Below are positions 48,985 through 56,527 of a stretch of 64,000 bases of DNA, piece by piece; the stretch's first letter is position 1, and every line of letters begins with the position of its first letter. The position numbers and the translations under genes were made by a program. Source of the DNA: a virus. The notes under the pieces were generated by a model that did not search any database, had not been told where the DNA came from, and was given only the letters and a program-made list of their open reading frames with translations. The stretch covers positions 27,393 through 91,392 of the IMG/VR virus record IMGVR_UViG_3300033984_000473, one strand, 5' to 3'.

Positions 48985-49182
48985 ATGGCAAAATTTACCT
49001 GTGAAGAATGTCTTCAAGAAAAAGATAGCTTCCACGAATCACTGGAAAAAAATAATATGTGTGATGACTGCTTCAACGAGCTATCACAAGCGGACGAGGG
49101 CTACAACCAATGGTGCGGTTGCTGTCAAATGTTTTCTCATATAACTGATAGCAATCCATACGGTACGTGTCAATGTAGTTAA
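48985..49182 (+). CDS. Small zinc-ribbon protein
   Basis: A 65-residue protein with three Cys pairs (CEEC, CDDC, CGCC) and a final CQC, fitting two small zinc knuckles. Acidic overall, so more likely a protein-interaction module than a DNA binder. Confidence 0.7.
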   Translation: MAKFTCEECLQEKDSFHESLEKNNMCDDCFNELSQADEGYNQWCGCCQMFSHITDSNPYGTCQCS

Positions 49183-49208
49183 TGTACACTTATGTGTAAT
49201 ATACCCAG

Positions 49209-49232
49209 CCCTAGACTAGCCTCTAGGGTTTT
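49209..49232 (+). terminator. Rho-independent terminator
   Basis: CCCTAGA/TCTAGGG, 7-bp stem, then TTTT. Confidence 0.75.
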
Positions 49233-49379
49233 CCTGTTATATATCCTGTTCGCATAACACTACACAATCCGTAGTAGAACGCAAATCAAATATAGCTCAT
49301 ATAAGCCACGTTCTCCCTGTGGGTGGCACTAGGCGACCCTATGTACACAAATGTGTATGTGTGGGGCTCTATACATGCG

Positions 49380-49405
49380 AAAAGGCCGCCTCATAAGAGA
49401 CAGCC
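49380..49405 (-). terminator. Terminator of the tRNA transcript
   Basis: GGCTGTCTC/GAGGCGGCC (9 bp with G-U pairs), TTAT loop, then TTTT on the minus strand. Confidence 0.7.
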
Positions 49406-49483
49406 ATTCGTTTTGAGGAACCACCCTCGTTTGTTTGCAAGCCATGCAACAATTTTCCGCTGGCCCATTGCTGGACCATTTTG

Positions 49484-49611
49484 TGTAAGAGACAGGGGTC
49501 GAACCTGTACAAGAATCAAGCGGGCTACCCCTTTATTAAGGTTTTCGGGATTATGATTATTCCCTACTTATTATGCACAACCACTGCGTTTGCCAATTTC
49601 GCCACTCGAAC
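49484..49611 (-). tRNA. Aberrant tRNA-Leu-like gene (128 nt)
   Basis: The 5' part has the tRNA-Leu D-arm GTGGCGAAATTGGCAAACGC, and the 3' part has a good T-arm ACAGG-TTCGACC-CCTGT and acceptor end CTCTTAC-A. Between them are about 40 nt more than a normal class II tRNA, and no standard anticodon arm can be assigned. Acceptor pairs 3:70 and 4:69 are mismatched. The 5' half could alternatively pair with upstream sequence (TGCACAA and GTTTGCC with TTGTGCA and GGCAAAC). May be a decayed tRNA or carry an insertion. Confidence 0.55.
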
Positions 49612-49684
49612 ATGTCCACTTTATCAGATAGAGGCAAACTGGCTTTGTGCAATTAAGGGGGCACGATATGCTTACAACCACTTG

Positions 49685-49757
49685 TGGAACCGACAGGACT
49701 CGAACCTGTGACGTACTACGATGAAGCAGCTGCTCTAACCAACTGAGCTACAGAACC
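49685..49757 (-). tRNA. tRNA-Met-like (CAT) with unusual acceptor stem
   Basis: 73 nt. D-arm GCTCAGTTGGTTAGAGC and T-arm ACAGG-TTCGAGT-CCTGT are normal. The anticodon stem GCTGC/GTAGT has two G-U pairs around a 6-nt loop TTCATC instead of 7, with CAT in the expected place. Acceptor strands GGTTCTG and CGGTTCC mismatch at 3:70 and 4:69 (T-T twice). No CCA is encoded. Confidence 0.7.
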
Positions 49758-49837
49758 ATTTGTTGATGACACAGTTATAACCTAATGCTCTTCACATTCG
49801 GTGGAGTGACTTATGTGCTCCTTTCTCATCAACAGTA

Positions 49838-49869
49838 CAAAGGTAGGAAATATAATTGACACTACCAAA
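49838..49869 (-). promoter_or_regulatory. Host-type promoter of the tRNA cluster
   Basis: TTTG 49866-49869, 20 nt, TACCTTTG 49838-49845. Confidence 0.8.
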
Positions 49870-49875
49870 TGTTTT

Positions 49876-50154
49876 TTACTTTATTTTTCTATGTTCATCA
49901 ATTTGTTCTGAAGCTATATCTGAATTGGCATAAAAGCTCATGTTATATACTGCCTGTGTTACTGGATGCAGCCTATGTCTGAAGCTGTGGATAACTTTAT
50001 CCTTCTCCTTGAGGCTACCCATATATTGCCAAGCTTCTCCTTCGTTGAGAGCTTCTTTAGGATTTTCCAGCCCTTCGTTAACTGGATGTGTTGCCACCTT
50101 CTCCCACATGGAAATCCATTCGGGGCTGTCTTCTTTTATTAGTAATAATTCCAT
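49876..50154 (-). CDS. Hypothetical protein (92 aa)
   Basis: Glu/His-rich helical protein (WISMWEKVATHPVNEG). The -7 box ends 4 nt before the ATG, so the mRNA is probably leaderless. Unknown. Confidence 0.65.
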   Translation of the reverse strand: MELLLIKEDSPEWISMWEKVATHPVNEGLENPKEALNEGEAWQYMGSLKEKDKVIHSFRHRLHPVTQAVYNMSFYANSDIASEQIDEHRKIK

Positions 50155-50158
50155 AGTA

Positions 50159-50203
50159 CAAAGATACTAATAAAAAAAGAAATATCCAAATTAATTGGAT
50201 ATT
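50159..50203 (-). promoter_or_regulatory. Fused hairpin/promoter, leaderless
   Basis: Stem AATATCCAA/TTGGATATT (50181-50203). TTTG 50187-50190, TATCTTTG 50159-50166. The hairpin includes the stop codon of 50191. Confidence 0.75.
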
Positions 50204-50496
50204 CTTTTTTCAGTTTGAATTTGCTCGGCTTCCCACATTTCAGCCAACATAAGGATTTCTTCAAGAATGTCTTTGTCCAAGTCTTCGTAACTTATATAGT
50301 CTTCGTCAACTACTGTTTCGTGAACATAGGTCAAAGCTGTTACTTTGTGTTCTCCAAACTCTTCTAACAACTGGTGCGTATCTTTGCCCAATGAAGCAAT
50401 ACAAGGACTGCTATCGGCTTCAACATCGGCTGTGGTAAAACTACCAAACTTAACAATGATTTTGTTAATGTTTTTAATTACTGTTCTTTTTTGCAT
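50191..50496 (-). CDS. Hypothetical acidic protein (101 aa)
   Basis: Basic start (MQKRTVIKNINKIIVKFG), strongly acidic second half (DYISYEDLDKDILEEILMLAEMWEAEQ). Unknown. Confidence 0.65.
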   Translation of the reverse strand: MQKRTVIKNINKIIVKFGSFTTADVEADSSPCIASLGKDTHQLLEEFGEHKVTALTYVHETVVDEDYISYEDLDKDILEEILMLAEMWEAEQIQTEKRISN

Positions 50497-50520
50497 GACT
50501 ACTGTGTTTTAATTAGAGTA

Positions 50521-50552
50521 CAAATATAATGAATTAAATCTACACTACCAAA
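50521..50552 (-). promoter_or_regulatory. Host-type promoter
   Basis: TTTG 50549-50552, 20 nt, TATATTTG 50521-50528. For 50191. Confidence 0.8.
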
Positions 50553-50555
50553 CAA

Positions 50556-50789
50556 TTATCGAATTATTTTTAAATATAAATCAGTTCGTGTGTTACCACC
50601 ATATCGGGGCATAAGGCTACCGTTTTTTCTCCAAGTGGCTACAACGTATCCACCGTGTAATGTTTCTTTGCCAACAACAGGGCATTTAACCAAACCACGA
50701 ATAACATTATCCAATGGCAACCAAGTTAAATCTTTGACAGCATATCCGTCAACCGTTTCAGTTATCTGTATTAATTGTTCTTTTTCCAT
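50556..50789 (-). CDS. Hypothetical protein (77 aa)
   Basis: Beta-rich small protein (GYAVKDLTWLPLDNVIRGLVKCPVVGKE). Leaderless by promoter spacing. Unknown. Confidence 0.65.
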   Translation of the reverse strand: MEKEQLIQITETVDGYAVKDLTWLPLDNVIRGLVKCPVVGKETLHGGYVVATWRKNGSLMPRYGGNTRTDLYLKIIR

Positions 50790-50793
50790 GTTG

Positions 50794-50825
50794 CAAATAT
50801 ATAACTTTTATTTTAATCTACCAAA
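50794..50825 (-). promoter_or_regulatory. Host-type promoter, leaderless
   Basis: TTTG 50822-50825, 20 nt, TATATTTG 50794-50801. ATG 4 nt downstream. Confidence 0.8.
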
Positions 50826-50840
50826 TTATTTAACATAAAA

Positions 50841-50866
50841 AAGTTGGATAATTTCTTACCCAACCT
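50841..50866 (-). terminator. Terminator
   Basis: GTTGG/CCAAC stem, then T6 on the minus strand. Ends 50887. Confidence 0.65.
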
Positions 50867-50886
50867 TTCCACCAATTAAAACATCT

Positions 50887-51522
50887 TTAATCCTCAATCA
50901 AGTCAAAGATAAACTTTTCGTAACCTATTGGTTCTGCATCACTTACAGAAATCAAATCTCTAGCCCATAAACCAATCAATGAACTTTCGCCTCTGAAATC
51001 TCCACCGCCTCTGCCGTTGCCCTCGCAAGTCAAAATAGGTAGTGGGTGCAATTGCCAACCGTCATTAAATTTTGGTATTTTGCGTTTATCAACATAACAT
51101 TTTTTGGTATGGTTGATAATAAAACGATATTCTTTTCTTCTTGCTTTAGGAATGATTTTTGTATCATCATCACATAAACCGTAAAGGTTAACTTCTTCCT
51201 CAACATCTACAAGGTATTTAATACCGTTCAATTCTTTTTCTTCTTTTACCGTAATTTTTTGGTCGGGTTCGTTATCTGCATAATCTCCAGCCCATACAAC
51301 CCTTTGCGGATTATCAGCAATAAGCGTTTCAAATGCGTTAACAAAATTGTTTCGTCTGTACGAGTGTTCCATTAGTTTAAGTCCGTTACCCATACTAATT
51401 TTTGTACCGTCATCACGTTTCCACGTAGTCTTAATGTCGTGGGAATAAACCCAATTTACAACTTTCTCAATTTGTTTTTTTACCTTTGGTGCAAGGATAA
51501 TTCCATGATAATACTGTCCCAT
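50887..51522 (-). CDS. Conserved phage hypothetical protein (211 aa)
   Basis: Starts MGQYYHGIIL. Middle has RVVWAGDYADNEP, C-terminal half has GNGRGGGDFRGE. The MGxYY start also occurs on 59166-59525, and both types are common in phages. No function known to me. One of the larger proteins of the block. Confidence 0.7.
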   Translation of the reverse strand: MGQYYHGIILAPKVKKQIEKVVNWVYSHDIKTTWKRDDGTKISMGNGLKLMEHSYRRNNFVNAFETLIADNPQRVVWAGDYADNEPDQKITVKEEKELNGIKYLVDVEEEVNLYGLCDDDTKIIPKARRKEYRFIINHTKKCYVDKRKIPKFNDGWQLHPLPILTCEGNGRGGGDFRGESSLIGLWARDLISVSDAEPIGYEKFIFDLIED

Positions 51523-51556
51523 TTTTTGTGTTTTAATTGTTATTAATTTTCTTTAG

Positions 51557-51601
51557 CAAAGATAAGAATAATAATCTACACTACCAAATATAATGTAGAT
51601 T
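51557..51601 (-). promoter_or_regulatory. Fused hairpin/promoter
   Basis: Stem AATCTACA/TGTAGATT (51573-51601), a paired change from the CCACA/TGTGG type. TTTG 51585-51588, TATCTTTG 51557-51564. For 50887. Confidence 0.85.
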
Positions 51602-51615
51602 ATTTTCATTTTATT

Positions 51616-51912
51616 TTACCAATCGTTTTGGTTGAAAGTGGTTTTGGTTTTAATCCAATCCATAACTTGCCCCGCATAATAGCTAGTAGTTAAGTCAAAT
51701 AGAAACCAATCCAATTGTCTTTCAGCTTCACTGCTACTGGTAGATACTTCAAGTCTATTCCACTCTTTAGCGTTTGACTGGTTACTACCTTTGCTACTAC
51801 CTTGTGAGAAATCCCACTCTTTAGCAATAATGGTTACTTTGGTTTTACTTGCTTCAACGGTAATAACTCCACCTTTGCAATACTCTCCGATTTTAAATGT
51901 TTTACTTGCCAT
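51616..51912 (-). CDS. Hypothetical protein (98 aa)
   Basis: Starts MASKTFKIGE at 51912, after the promoter. Ser-rich centre (Ser/Lys/Asn), Trp-containing C-terminus. Resembles short phage proteins without known role. Confidence 0.65.
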   Translation of the reverse strand: MASKTFKIGEYCKGGVITVEASKTKVTIIAKEWDFSQGSSKGSNQSNAKEWNRLEVSTSSSEAERQLDWFLFDLTTSYYAGQVMDWIKTKTTFNQNDW

Positions 51913-51937
51913 GTTTTCTAGTGTTTTAATTAGAGTA

Positions 51938-51969
51938 CAAATATAAGGATAATAAATGAATATACCAAA
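51938..51969 (-). promoter_or_regulatory. Host-type promoter
   Basis: TTTG 51966-51969, 20 nt, TATATTTG 51938-51945. For 51616. Confidence 0.8.
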
Positions 51970-51973
51970 TAAT

Positions 51974-52252
51974 TTATAAAATAATTTCAATAAAAATACC
52001 TATCATAAAAATATCGCCAATGGTTACAACATCTTCGGGTGTTATTCTACCTAAACGATATGCAAGTATTTCTTTTCTATACTTTTCAGCAATTGTTTCA
52101 AAGTCGCCATCTAATTTGTACTTAAAGGTTCTGTTACCTTTATTCTCTTTTGCAATGAACGTTCCAGTTTCGTTATTATACCACACATCAAACGTGTTAC
52201 CGTTAGATAAGTTTTCGTGCAATTCAATATCAGTTAAGATAAGTTCTAACAT
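51974..52252 (-). CDS. Hypothetical protein (92 aa)
   Basis: Beta-rich N-terminal half, hydrophobic Ile-rich C-terminus (IFMIGIFIEIIL) that could be a membrane anchor. Unknown. Confidence 0.65.
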   Translation of the reverse strand: MLELILTDIELHENLSNGNTFDVWYNNETGTFIAKENKGNRTFKYKLDGDFETIAEKYRKEILAYRLGRITPEDVVTIGDIFMIGIFIEIIL

Positions 52253-52278
52253 AATTTCTTTGTGTTTTAATTAGAGTA

Positions 52279-52326
52279 CAAATATAAGAATAATAAATGA
52301 ATATACCAAATTAAATTGGTATATTC
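52279..52326 (-). promoter_or_regulatory. Fused hairpin/promoter
   Basis: Stem GAATATACC/GGTATATTC (52299-52326), which includes the last codons of 52311. TTTG 52307-52310, TATATTTG 52279-52286. For 51974. Confidence 0.8.
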
Positions 52327-52820
52327 GTATTAAATATTTCTTCGTTAGGTAACATTCTGCTTTTTACAGCCAAAACTAGACTTTTGATACTAGCCTCACT
52401 TAACACACTCAACTTGATACCACCTACAAACCCCATGTGTTTATAAGTATCTCCGTTAGGTACACCCCAAACAACTTGTGTTTCCATAATTTTCTGCATC
52501 TTTTTATCTGCTTTGGCTTGTGCTTTGGCATCAGCAATTTTGCTAACAGCATCATCAATCCAACTTTCAAGGCTAGACTTAAATTCATAATCCTTGCCAC
52601 CAACAGTAGCAAAAGTGCTAGGTAGTGTAAGTGCGAACGCTTCGGCTTTGGCTAAGGCTTCTCTTTGGTTTTCGTAAGCGTTGCACCATGTACAGCCACC
52701 GTGTCCGTCATTTTCTGCATAAGCAATTTTTTTACCGTCAGCAAATAGGTCGGCTTTGAACATTAGCGTTTCTTCACTAAACGCTTCATTGATTTTGACA
52801 TTCTTTAATTCTAATTTCAT
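52311..52820 (-). CDS. Hypothetical protein (169 aa)
   Basis: Beta start, then GHGGCTWCN (possible metal or redox site), Ala/Lys-rich helical centre, and a beta C-terminus. No family recognised. Confidence 0.65.
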   Translation of the reverse strand: MKLELKNVKINEAFSEETLMFKADLFADGKKIAYAENDGHGGCTWCNAYENQREALAKAEAFALTLPSTFATVGGKDYEFKSSLESWIDDAVSKIADAKAQAKADKKMQKIMETQVVWGVPNGDTYKHMGFVGGIKLSVLSEASIKSLVLAVKSRMLPNEEIFNTNIPI

Positions 52821-52844
52821 AGTGTATATGTTTTAATTACAGTG

Positions 52845-52889
52845 CAAATATAAAACAAAAAATCCACACTACCAAATATAATGTGGATT
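52845..52889 (-). promoter_or_regulatory. Fused hairpin/promoter
   Basis: Stem AATCCACA/TGTGGATT (52861-52889). TTTG 52873-52876, TATATTTG 52845-52852. For 52311. Confidence 0.85.
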
Positions 52890-52904
52890 ATTTTTAAATT
52901 ATTT

Positions 52905-53156
52905 TTATTGCCAACCTTGTGTAATGATTTTTAGTTTACCATTTATCAAAGCCCAGTGTTCAAACCATTCGCCCCACTCGCCTCGTCTACTACGGTAAAC
53001 ACTTATATATGGTTCGTTGGTTACACCTAAAACTCTATGTAGATTTTTCTTTAATTCTCTATACGTTTTATACGTTTCTCGAACATACATAGAATTACGT
53101 CTACGTTGGTAATAGTCATCTATTGAATCGTTGGTAGTGTAAAGTATTGTAGCCAT
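52905..53156 (-). CDS. Hypothetical protein (83 aa)
   Basis: Arg/Tyr-rich with a Trp-rich end (GEWGEWFEHWALINGK). No promoter of its own. Follows 53158 by 1 nt, so same transcript. Confidence 0.65.
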   Translation of the reverse strand: MATILYTTNDSIDDYYQRRRNSMYVRETYKTYRELKKNLHRVLGVTNEPYISVYRSRRGEWGEWFEHWALINGKLKIITQGWQ

Positions 53157-53157
53157 A

Positions 53158-53376
53158 TTACAGTACTGAAAGTGTTACTACTTCATCTAGGTATTGTGGC
53201 TTCACTTCAATTTTTTCTGTGTAGGTATCAGAAAAATCAGTAGTAATACCCATTCCAGTATTGGCTTCATTTTTGATAGCCCTAGCAATGTTACTTGCAA
53301 TTTCCAGAATATCGTTGTCATCGTTGATAGCACTCTCAAATGTAAGAGTAACGCTAAAGGTAAGTTTTTTGCTCAT
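53158..53376 (-). CDS. Hypothetical protein (72 aa)
   Basis: Beta/alpha/beta pattern, acidic (DDNDILEIASNIARAI). First gene of a two-gene unit. Confidence 0.65.
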   Translation of the reverse strand: MSKKLTFSVTLTFESAINDDNDILEIASNIARAIKNEANTGMGITTDFSDTYTEKIEVKPQYLDEVVTLSVL

Positions 53377-53394
53377 AAGTTCTATGTGTTTTAA

Positions 53395-53658
53395 TTAGAG
53401 TACAAATATAAGATTAAAATTCCTAACTTCCAAATTATTTGCAAGAATATATTTTTTTATTTCATCTTTATTTAAAAACTTTAATTTGTCATCAAGGTAC
53501 AGCCTGTTTTCAGCAAAGCTCTCCATTACATTACAATCCCAGTATTTGATATGGTAAATTAATTTACCGTTAACAATATCAGATACCAAAAACCAAAAGT
53601 TATCGCCCTCAAAAAGCTCAACATTGTCATGACTTATATAAACTGCTTTATCTTCCAT
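53395..53658 (-). CDS. Hypothetical protein (87 aa)
   Basis: Starts MEDKAVYISH at 53658, 2 nt after the stop of 53661 (coupled). Aromatic-rich. Unknown. Confidence 0.65.
   Translation of the reverse strand: MEDKAVYISHDNVELFEGDNFWFLVSDIVNGKLIYHIKYWDCNVMESFAENRLYLDDKLKFLNKDEIKKYILANNLEVRNFNLIFVL
53403..53434 (-). promoter_or_regulatory. Host-type promoter
   Basis: TTTG 53431-53434, 20 nt, TATATTTG 53403-53410, inside the end of 53395. For 53158. Confidence 0.75.
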
Positions 53659-53660
53659 AA

Positions 53661-53900
53661 CTATAAATGTGTTAAACTTCCACAACCCATACACTCAATG
53701 TAAGGCTTTCCACCCTGTGAAACAGCACAGCTTTCCTGTGGCAATAATATCCATTTGTTCCCACCACATTCGCCACACTTGGCTTCTTCACTTCCCATTC
53801 TTTCAGTCATGGTCATTCCATGATTTTTATGGTAAACGTGTTCAAGTACATCGCCTTTGACTTCCTGTAATACAGCTTGATAAAATTTAGGTTTTGACAT
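53661..53900 (-). CDS. Zinc-ribbon protein (79 aa)
   Basis: CGECGGNKW and ECMGCGSLTHL form a four-Cys zinc ribbon in the C-terminal half after a helical start. Function unknown. Confidence 0.7.
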   Translation of the reverse strand: MSKPKFYQAVLQEVKGDVLEHVYHKNHGMTMTERMGSEEAKCGECGGNKWILLPQESCAVSQGGKPYIECMGCGSLTHL

Positions 53901-53924
53901 AACTACTGTGTTTTAATTAGAGTA

Positions 53925-53956
53925 CAAATATAGTGAATAGTTTTTACACTACCAAA
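53925..53956 (-). promoter_or_regulatory. Host-type promoter
   Basis: TTTG 53953-53956, 20 nt, TATATTTG 53925-53932. For 53661. Confidence 0.8.
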
Positions 53957-54505
53957 TTATTCTTTGTTTTTTTGTATAATTTTTTTTAAGGTTTCAACAT
54001 AGTTCGGGTCTTCTGCATAGTTTTGTCGTAGATACTCTAAATATTCAGCCTCGCTTTTCATATCATTCAAATAGGTTGCCGAATAGAAAGCATAATCTAC
54101 CACACAATCTCGCCACGTGTCAAATACAGCGTGTCCTTTGTTTTCTCCTTTGTTGGTTGTTGGTCGCCTTGTTGCCTGTTTCATTCCAAAAAAGTTATGA
54201 TTCTCTTTGAATATCGGGCTGGTAAAATGCCCACTTTCAAGTTCAGCCTGTGCCAGTACTACCTGTGGAAATTTAATATTCAACTGTAAAATGTACTCCT
54301 TCAATTTTGCCCTAGAAAATTCGTTGTCTTCTCGCATTACAATTACTCTAGCTTCTTCCGTGAGAATAGTAGTCTTGTATAACTGTGTTGCAATAATGAT
54401 TGAAAGGATAAATGTAAACACAACAAATATTAGTGTGAAAAATGATAATTCTTTTGTTGTAACTTTCTTATATAAAAGTTGGTCTTCGTCAAATTTATAA
54501 TACAT
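53957..54505 (-). CDS. Membrane-anchored glucosaminidase
   Basis: A 182-residue protein. Residues about 22-42 form one membrane segment, followed by a GH73-type glucosaminidase domain: VVLAQAELESGHFTS (catalytic Glu region), NHNFFGMKQ and FDTWRDCVVDYAFY. Cleaves peptidoglycan glycan chains from the periplasmic face. It lies in the early-type block with a host-type promoter, unlike normal late lysis genes, so cell-wall modification or superinfection exclusion is possible. Confidence 0.8.
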   Translation of the reverse strand: MYYKFDEDQLLYKKVTTKELSFFTLIFVVFTFILSIIIATQLYKTTILTEEARVIVMREDNEFSRAKLKEYILQLNIKFPQVVLAQAELESGHFTSPIFKENHNFFGMKQATRRPTTNKGENKGHAVFDTWRDCVVDYAFYSATYLNDMKSEAEYLEYLRQNYAEDPNYVETLKKIIQKNKE

Positions 54506-54532
54506 ATTTTATATGTTTTGATTAATAGATTA

Positions 54533-54564
54533 CAAAGATAATACTTTTATTTCATATAACCTAA
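54533..54564 (-). promoter_or_regulatory. Host-type promoter
   Basis: TTAG 54561-54564, 20 nt, TATCTTTG 54533-54540. For 53957. Confidence 0.8.
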
Positions 54565-54582
54565 TTTTTTAACAAAAAAAAT

Positions 54583-54600
54583 GAGAACCTTTCGATTCTC
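54583..54600 (-). terminator. Terminator
   Basis: GAGAA/TTCTC stem, then AT8 on the minus strand. Ends 54652. Confidence 0.7.
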
Positions 54601-54651
54601 ACTTTCTCCTAGCTTCGGACACAACTCCTAGGCTAACCAATTAAAACATCT

Positions 54652-55086
54652 TTATATCATTGTAATCTGTACATAATCTGTATCTACCATTTGAGCCAGT
54701 TCGTCCAGTTGCTTCATAACAGTTTCCTGTATAAACATTGGTGTATCTTCCAGTTCAGCAAATTCTCCTAGTATAGCCTCAAACACATCGCCACTATAAA
54801 TTCTCTCCCCTAAATCAAAATCGGTGTCTTCAAACATTTCACGTCCTTGTAATTCTTTGATTACTTTATCTAGCAAAGCTGTTTTTGGTATCTGTGTAAT
54901 AGTAGCTTTGGTTAAGTACCTAGATAATTCCACCAGTTCAATCTTACCACCAAACGTATTAGCTTTCTTCAATGCCTCGCCTCTAGTATAGATTGATTCG
55001 CTACTTTCGTTTCCTAGGTATCCTGTAGTTGTTACCTGGTCGGGTCTAGCGTTATGCCCCTCTTTTAATTTTACTTTGTAATTCAT
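54652..55086 (-). CDS. Hypothetical protein (144 aa)
   Basis: Beta-rich first third with TTTGYLGNESSESIYTRGEALKK, then acidic helices. No family recognised. Confidence 0.65.
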   Translation of the reverse strand: MNYKVKLKEGHNARPDQVTTTGYLGNESSESIYTRGEALKKANTFGGKIELVELSRYLTKATITQIPKTALLDKVIKELQGREMFEDTDFDLGERIYSGDVFEAILGEFAELEDTPMFIQETVMKQLDELAQMVDTDYVQITMI

Positions 55087-55110
55087 GGCTAATGGTTTTT
55101 AATTAGAGTA

Positions 55111-55142
55111 CAAAGATAAGGATTATATTTCTATAATCCAAA
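55111..55142 (-). promoter_or_regulatory. Fused hairpin/promoter
   Basis: GGATTAT/ATAATCC stem (55120-55139). TTTG 55139-55142, TATCTTTG 55111-55118. For 54652. Confidence 0.75.
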
Positions 55143-55160
55143 TCTTTTTTGAATTATTTT

Positions 55161-55367
55161 TTAGTCAACATCAACTTCTAACCTGTAGCCCTCGATTTCA
55201 AAAAAATCGCTGTCACCGTCTTCTACAATAACATTTCCGTTATCCAGTATATCGGCAATTGTACCTTGAAACTCGTGGTTATGAATGTCATCAGCTATTG
55301 GGTCTGGCACGGTTACAACTTGCATCACTTCTAACTTAACTCCGTTTTTATCTACAAATGGATACAT
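55161..55367 (-). CDS. Hypothetical acidic protein (68 aa)
   Basis: Beta-rich, SH3/KOW-like impression (VVTVPDPIADDIHNHEFQGTIADI), very acidic. Unknown. Confidence 0.65.
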   Translation of the reverse strand: MYPFVDKNGVKLEVMQVVTVPDPIADDIHNHEFQGTIADILDNGNVIVEDGDSDFFEIEGYRLEVDVD

Positions 55368-55393
55368 AATATTTTTCTTTATTGATTAGAGAA

Positions 55394-55425
55394 CAAAGGT
55401 ATGGATTAATATCCAGGTAACCTAA
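55394..55425 (-). promoter_or_regulatory. Host-type promoter
   Basis: TTAG 55422-55425, 20 nt, TACCTTTG 55394-55401. For 55161. Confidence 0.8.
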
Positions 55426-55429
55426 TTTT

Positions 55430-55621
55430 TTAACATCTTTTTTTATAATCTCTTACTACGTTGGAATACTTCTCCAGTAAATCTTCATAAAGCCCTAGAT
55501 TCACAAGCTTCAACTTATTCAAATGCAAACCTACGTTAGCATCCTTGGGGCTTTTGTTTCCCATCCTAATTGCACGGATTCCATTCTCAATGTGCCGTAC
55601 ATATAATTCCTCGCAACTCAT
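55430..55621 (-). CDS. Hypothetical protein (63 aa)
   Basis: Helical, His/Asn/Leu-rich. The ATG overlaps the stop of 55621-55908 (coupled). Confidence 0.6.
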   Translation of the reverse strand: MSCEELYVRHIENGIRAIRMGNKSPKDANVGLHLNKLKLVNLGLYEDLLEKYSNVVRDYKKRC

Positions 55622-55908
55622 TATTCAGCACACAAGCTCCACGCTTCCAGTTTTTTCATTGAGTGTCCAGTAATTTTCAACTGTTCACAAATATACTTGG
55701 CTAGTCGTTTGTTGCCTCTAGTACCCTCATCAATGATTCCTGTACCAATTTTTTTGACAATATAGCTTGGGTCAGCTCCTAGAACCCTTGTACAAAATTT
55801 AACATCTTGTCCTAGATAAAAAGATTTTGTTACCTTTGGTGTAGTTAACACTAACGTCCAGTTATGGTCAAAGCCGTATGAACTTCCTATTTTAATTTCT
55901 GCTGTCAT
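55621..55908 (-). CDS. Hypothetical protein (95 aa)
   Basis: Beta start, then basic helical half (RGNKRLAKYICEQLKITGHSMKKLEAW). First gene of a coupled pair. Confidence 0.65.
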   Translation of the reverse strand: MTAEIKIGSSYGFDHNWTLVLTTPKVTKSFYLGQDVKFCTRVLGADPSYIVKKIGTGIIDEGTRGNKRLAKYICEQLKITGHSMKKLEAWSLCAE

Positions 55909-55933
55909 CCTGTATGTGTTTTTAATTAGAGTA

Positions 55934-55965
55934 CAAAGATAATAAATAAAATTGAATTACCCTAA
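55934..55965 (-). promoter_or_regulatory. Host-type promoter
   Basis: TTAG 55962-55965, 20 nt, TATCTTTG 55934-55941. For 55621/55430. Confidence 0.8.
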
Positions 55966-55966
55966 T

Positions 55967-56152
55967 TTATTTTAAAATTAATGAATAAAATTCTCCCTCA
56001 ATCCACTCATTCCAACCCTCTTCCCAATCCGTTTCATCATAGTCAGTCCAACCACCACTTCTATCTCTATTTATTTCGTTTAAAATATCCGCTAGTGTCC
56101 ATTCTTGAATTTCGTTTGTTTCAAGTACCTTTATCTTATATGTTTCTACCAT
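55967..56152 (-). CDS. Hypothetical protein (61 aa)
   Basis: Acidic, Trp-rich (GWTDYDETDWEEGWNEWIEGEF). No own promoter, follows 56169 by 16 nt. Confidence 0.6.
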   Translation of the reverse strand: MVETYKIKVLETNEIQEWTLADILNEINRDRSGGWTDYDETDWEEGWNEWIEGEFYSLILK

Positions 56153-56168
56153 AGTGTTTTTAAATATT

Positions 56169-56459
56169 TTATTGGAATTCGTAACCTACTTCGGTAATGT
56201 GAATTGTATTTCCGTAATAATCGGGTTTACGCAACTTCAAATAATAAACATCAATATCACAAAAAATATCTTTCTTCTCCAAACAACACATAAGATTGTA
56301 ATCACTTGTATCACATTCATCTTTACCGTCAGTAACATCTTCGATAACCATTGGTGCATCTAACTTAAATTCTCCCTGTAAGTATTCAGCAAGTGTATCA
56401 ATTGAAAATCTACAACCAACCAATTCTTCTAAAATCTTAATTACTTTTTTCTGTTTCAT
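56169..56459 (-). CDS. Hypothetical protein (96 aa)
   Basis: Starts MKQKKVIKIL at 56459. Helical start, then acidic beta half with several Cys. Unknown. Confidence 0.65.
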   Translation of the reverse strand: MKQKKVIKILEELVGCRFSIDTLAEYLQGEFKLDAPMVIEDVTDGKDECDTSDYNLMCCLEKKDIFCDIDVYYLKLRKPDYYGNTIHITEVGYEFQ

Positions 56460-56484
56460 GATATACTGTGTTTTAATTAGAGTA

Positions 56485-56516
56485 CAAAGATAAGGATATG
56501 TTTTCACATATCCAAA
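56485..56516 (-). promoter_or_regulatory. Fused hairpin/promoter
   Basis: GGATATG/CATATCC stem (56494-56513). TTTG 56513-56516, TATCTTTG 56485-56492. For 56169. Confidence 0.75.
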
Positions 56517-56527
56517 TCTTTTTTGAT

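Larger units (their letters stand above)
49183..49875. other. Gene-free region with tRNA cluster
   Basis: Holds a plus-strand terminator (49209-49232), a TACACAAATGTGTA palindrome (49343-49356), and a minus-strand tRNA transcript running from the promoter at 49838 to the terminator at 49380. Open frames here are only complements of RNA genes. Confidence 0.7.

Noticed and set aside
49393-49496. Two TAAGAGACAG strings resembling the Tn5 mosaic end/library adapter
   Set aside because: Neither matches the full 19-bp end, and each is explained as an arm of the tRNA-transcript terminator or the T-stem/acceptor of the tRNA-Leu-like gene.
49323-49711. Plus-strand open frames across the tRNA region
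   Set aside because: They are complements of the tRNA-like genes and terminator. No promoter.
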